This document shows, piece by piece, positions 62,244-64,000 of a stretch of DNA of 64,000 nt. The notes beneath the pieces are model-generated. The model was not told where the DNA came from, did not search any database, and was given only the letters and a program-made list of their open reading frames with translations. The position numbers were made by a program, and so were the translations under genes. Origin of the DNA: Roseiarcus sp963781895 (GTDB taxonomy: Bacteria; Pseudomonadota; Alphaproteobacteria; Rhizobiales; Beijerinckiaceae); contig CAWAIM010000005.1 of NCBI GenBank assembly GCA_963781895.1, forward strand, positions 44,724-108,723, written 5' to 3'. The stretch's first letter is position 1. Each line of letters opens with the position of its first letter.

Positions 62244-63033
62244 TCACTTCGAATTGCCGCTCGTCGGCTCGGCGGTCGGTTTGTCGAGTTCGACGATGGC
62301 CTGTTCGAGGGCGATCGGCGAAACGCGAATGCTGCTGGTGTAGGGCTTGTTGAACTCAAGGATAAGAAAAATCGCCAAGGCGACCGAGGCGGCGCCGAGG
62401 ACCAGCATCGTCAAGGTGGTGGCGTTCGGCCGCGACAGCAATCCCATGCCGCCGAACATCAGGCAGGACCACGCCGAAACCGCATAAATGAGCGGCCAGG
62501 ACACCGGCGTGCTCGCCTGCATCGACATCAGCAATCGTTGTTCGCCGATGAAGGCGTAGTTGCGCCGCGCGTCCCCGAGCAATTGGGTCTGCGCCTCGGT
62601 CTTCGGCTGCAGGCTGTCGAAATAGGAGCTCGATCGAGGCCATGTTCTTGAAGGCCGCGTCATAGGCTGCGTTCCTCGAGTTTTCGTCGCCCCAGAATTG
62701 CTCGTGCGCCCAGACGAGGTCCCGCCTCAGGATCTCCCGGCCGGCGTCTCCCTGCGGGCCGTACTGGCGCATTTCGAGGTCGAATTCCAGGGCGCGCGCC
62801 GCGATCGTCTGCAGTTCGCTCTGCTGCGTGCTGAAAACCCCGTAGGCGGTCCAGATCAGAAGCCCGAGCACCAGGGCGAGCAAAAGGGTCAGGAGCCCGA
62901 CGACGCCCCCGATCATATCGCGCGAGCGCTCCGTAGTATGATGATCCGCGAGTTGCTGCTGAAGCAGGAGACCCGCCACGCCGCTCAGAGCGATGAGCGC
63001 GCCGACGGTGAGCGCGATCGACAGCGAACTCAT
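62244..63033 (-). pseudogene. DUF4239 (bestrophin-like domain) membrane protein, one frameshift
   Basis: The first part, from the ATG at 63033, has two membrane helices (LSIALTVGALIALSGVAGLLL and GGVVGLLTLLLALVLGLLIW) and the family segment TQQSELQTIAARALEFD. Near 62630 the sequence moves frame to SYFDSLQPKTEAQTQLL and then carries two more helices (VSWPLIYAVSAWSCLMFGGM; MLVLGAASVALAIFLILEF) to the stop. Restored length about 262 residues. Function unknown. It precedes the pterin dehydratase by 14 bp on the same strand. Confidence 0.8.
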
Positions 63034-63195
63034 GGCGTTCCCCCACCCGCTTCGAGGGCGCCGTCGTGACACGCCGGCGACGTGTCGTCCAGCGGTGCGC
63101 GGTGCGTGCGCCGAACCGAGGCGGATCGCGTTACGAACTCGGAATTCCGCCTTTCTTGCGACCGCCCTACCGGGCATTCGCCGCTCGGGGGCGGC

Positions 63196-64000
63196 TCACG
63201 GAAACAGCCCCCGCGCCTGTTCGGCCTTGCGCACCCGCTCGACCCCGATCGCCATCGCCGCCGTTCGGCTCGAGACGCCGTTGCGCTCGGCTCTGGCGGC
63301 GACCATCGTCCAGGATCGGTCGAGCGCCCGTTCCAGCCGGTCCATCACTTCGTCCTTCGTCCAGAAGTACTGCTGGAAGTCCTGGACCGACTCGAAATAG
63401 CTGACGATCACCCCGCCGGCGTTGCAGAGAATGTCGGGGATGACGAAAATGCCGTCGTTGCGCTCGGCGAGCACCCGATCGGCCTCGGGCGTGGTCGGGT
63501 CATTTCGCGCCCTCGGCGATCACGCGGCAGCGCAGACGTCGGGCGAGGTCGGCGTCGATAACCCGCTCGATCGCGCAGGGCGGCCAGAATGTCGCAAGGC
63601 TGCTCGAGCAGCGCTCGCGGGTCGATCACGGCTTGGCTCGAATATCCAGCGAGCGCGCCCGCTTTCGCGGCGTACTCGACCAGCCCGCGGTATCGAGGCC
63701 CTTGGGATCGTAATAGGCGACGAGATGGTCGCTGACGCCGACGAGCTCGACGCCCCGCGCCTCGAGACCGAGCGCCGCGTGCGAGCCGACGTTGCCGAAG
63801 CCCTGCACGATCGCGGTCGCGCCCGCCGGCGGAATTTCCAGGGCTTCCAGGGCGCGGAAGGCGAGGAAAGCGACGCCGTGCCCGTCGCTCGCGCCGCCCA
63901 GCTCGCCGCCCGTGCCGACCGGCTTGCCAGTCACGATCTCGGGACCGTGATGCCCTGGTACATGGAATAGGTATCCATGAACCAAGCCATCACCTGTTCG
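63196..64000 (-). pseudogene. Glutamate dehydrogenase (Glu/Leu/Phe/Val family), 3' part, several frame breaks
   Basis: The gene runs off the window edge and ends at 63196. Pieces in order: FMDTYSMYQGITVP, then EIVTGKPVGTGGELGG and ATAIVQGFGNVGSHAALGLEA (NAD-binding GxGNVG), then AVIDPRALLEQPCDILAAL, then RVIAEGAN, and NDGIFVIPDILCNAGGVIVSYFE to the stop. At least four frame changes are needed, near 63945, 63685, 63585 and 63492, the last an extra A. It interconverts glutamate and 2-oxoglutarate. Such dense breaks at the window end suggest poor sequence quality. Confidence 0.85.

Overview
The window is high-GC DNA from an alphaproteobacterium, most likely order Hyphomicrobiales (Rhizobiales) and possibly near the Methylocystaceae/Beijerinckiaceae. 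This is inferred from the gene families and their order (mraZ-to-murG cluster, DUF4164-zapA pair, YcjX/TIGR01620 pair, PQQ-dependent dehydrogenase with its own c-type cytochrome), not from a marker-gene search. No rRNA, tRNA, CRISPR array or phage was recognised.

Layout. 0-3 kb: end of a SixA-like phosphatase, then the YcjX GTPase-like and TIGR01620 membrane protein pair. 3-7 kb: an AT-richer island with a secreted proline-rich protein and a small membrane protein, DUF2277, a repeat-rich spacer and a DUF1989 protein. 7-14 kb: guaB, a short-chain dehydrogenase, guaC, a lytic transglycosylase, a Cys-rich secreted protein, rlmN and a SorC-type regulator. 14-18 kb: an E1-alpha/E1-beta/E2 dehydrogenase operon of the acetoin type. 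18-20.5 kb: a PQQ dehydrogenase carrying the D-x-D lanthanide signature, followed by a strong terminator and a di-heme cytochrome c. 20.5-24 kb: ankyrin protein, asparaginase, CBS-BON protein and a Gly-rich lipoprotein. 24-28 kb: an IS remnant abutting a marR-emrA-emrB efflux operon with a visible promoter and operator. 28-31.5 kb: MBL-fold lactonase-like protein, DUF4260, a frame-disrupted LysR gene and an AraC regulator.

31.8-43.3 kb is the division and cell-wall (dcw) cluster on the minus strand: mraZ, rsmH, ftsL, ftsI, murE, murF, mraY, murD, ftsW, murG. It supplies the lipid II pathway and the septal synthase. It stops after murG; murC, murB, ddl, ftsQ, ftsA and ftsZ are not in the window. 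43.5-48 kb: two flavoproteins, a YciI-like protein and DUF2934. 49-58 kb: rpmG, a Fe-S protein, the tkt-gap-pgk operon (Calvin/pentose phosphate/glycolysis), DUF4164-zapA and leuA. 58-64 kb: an orphan zincin-like protein, a TPR-methyltransferase, a Gly/His-rich secreted protein, an SDR, a pterin dehydratase, a DUF4239 protein and the 3' part of a glutamate dehydrogenase.

From about 48 kb onward at least eight genes, including the normally essential pgk, are broken by single-base frame changes. Sequencing indels are a more likely cause than true pseudogenes. The features most worth follow-up are the lanthanide-type PQQ dehydrogenase, the low-GC secreted/membrane pair at 2.9-4.3 kb, the orphan HEIGH protein, the truncated dcw cluster and the dispersed repeats.
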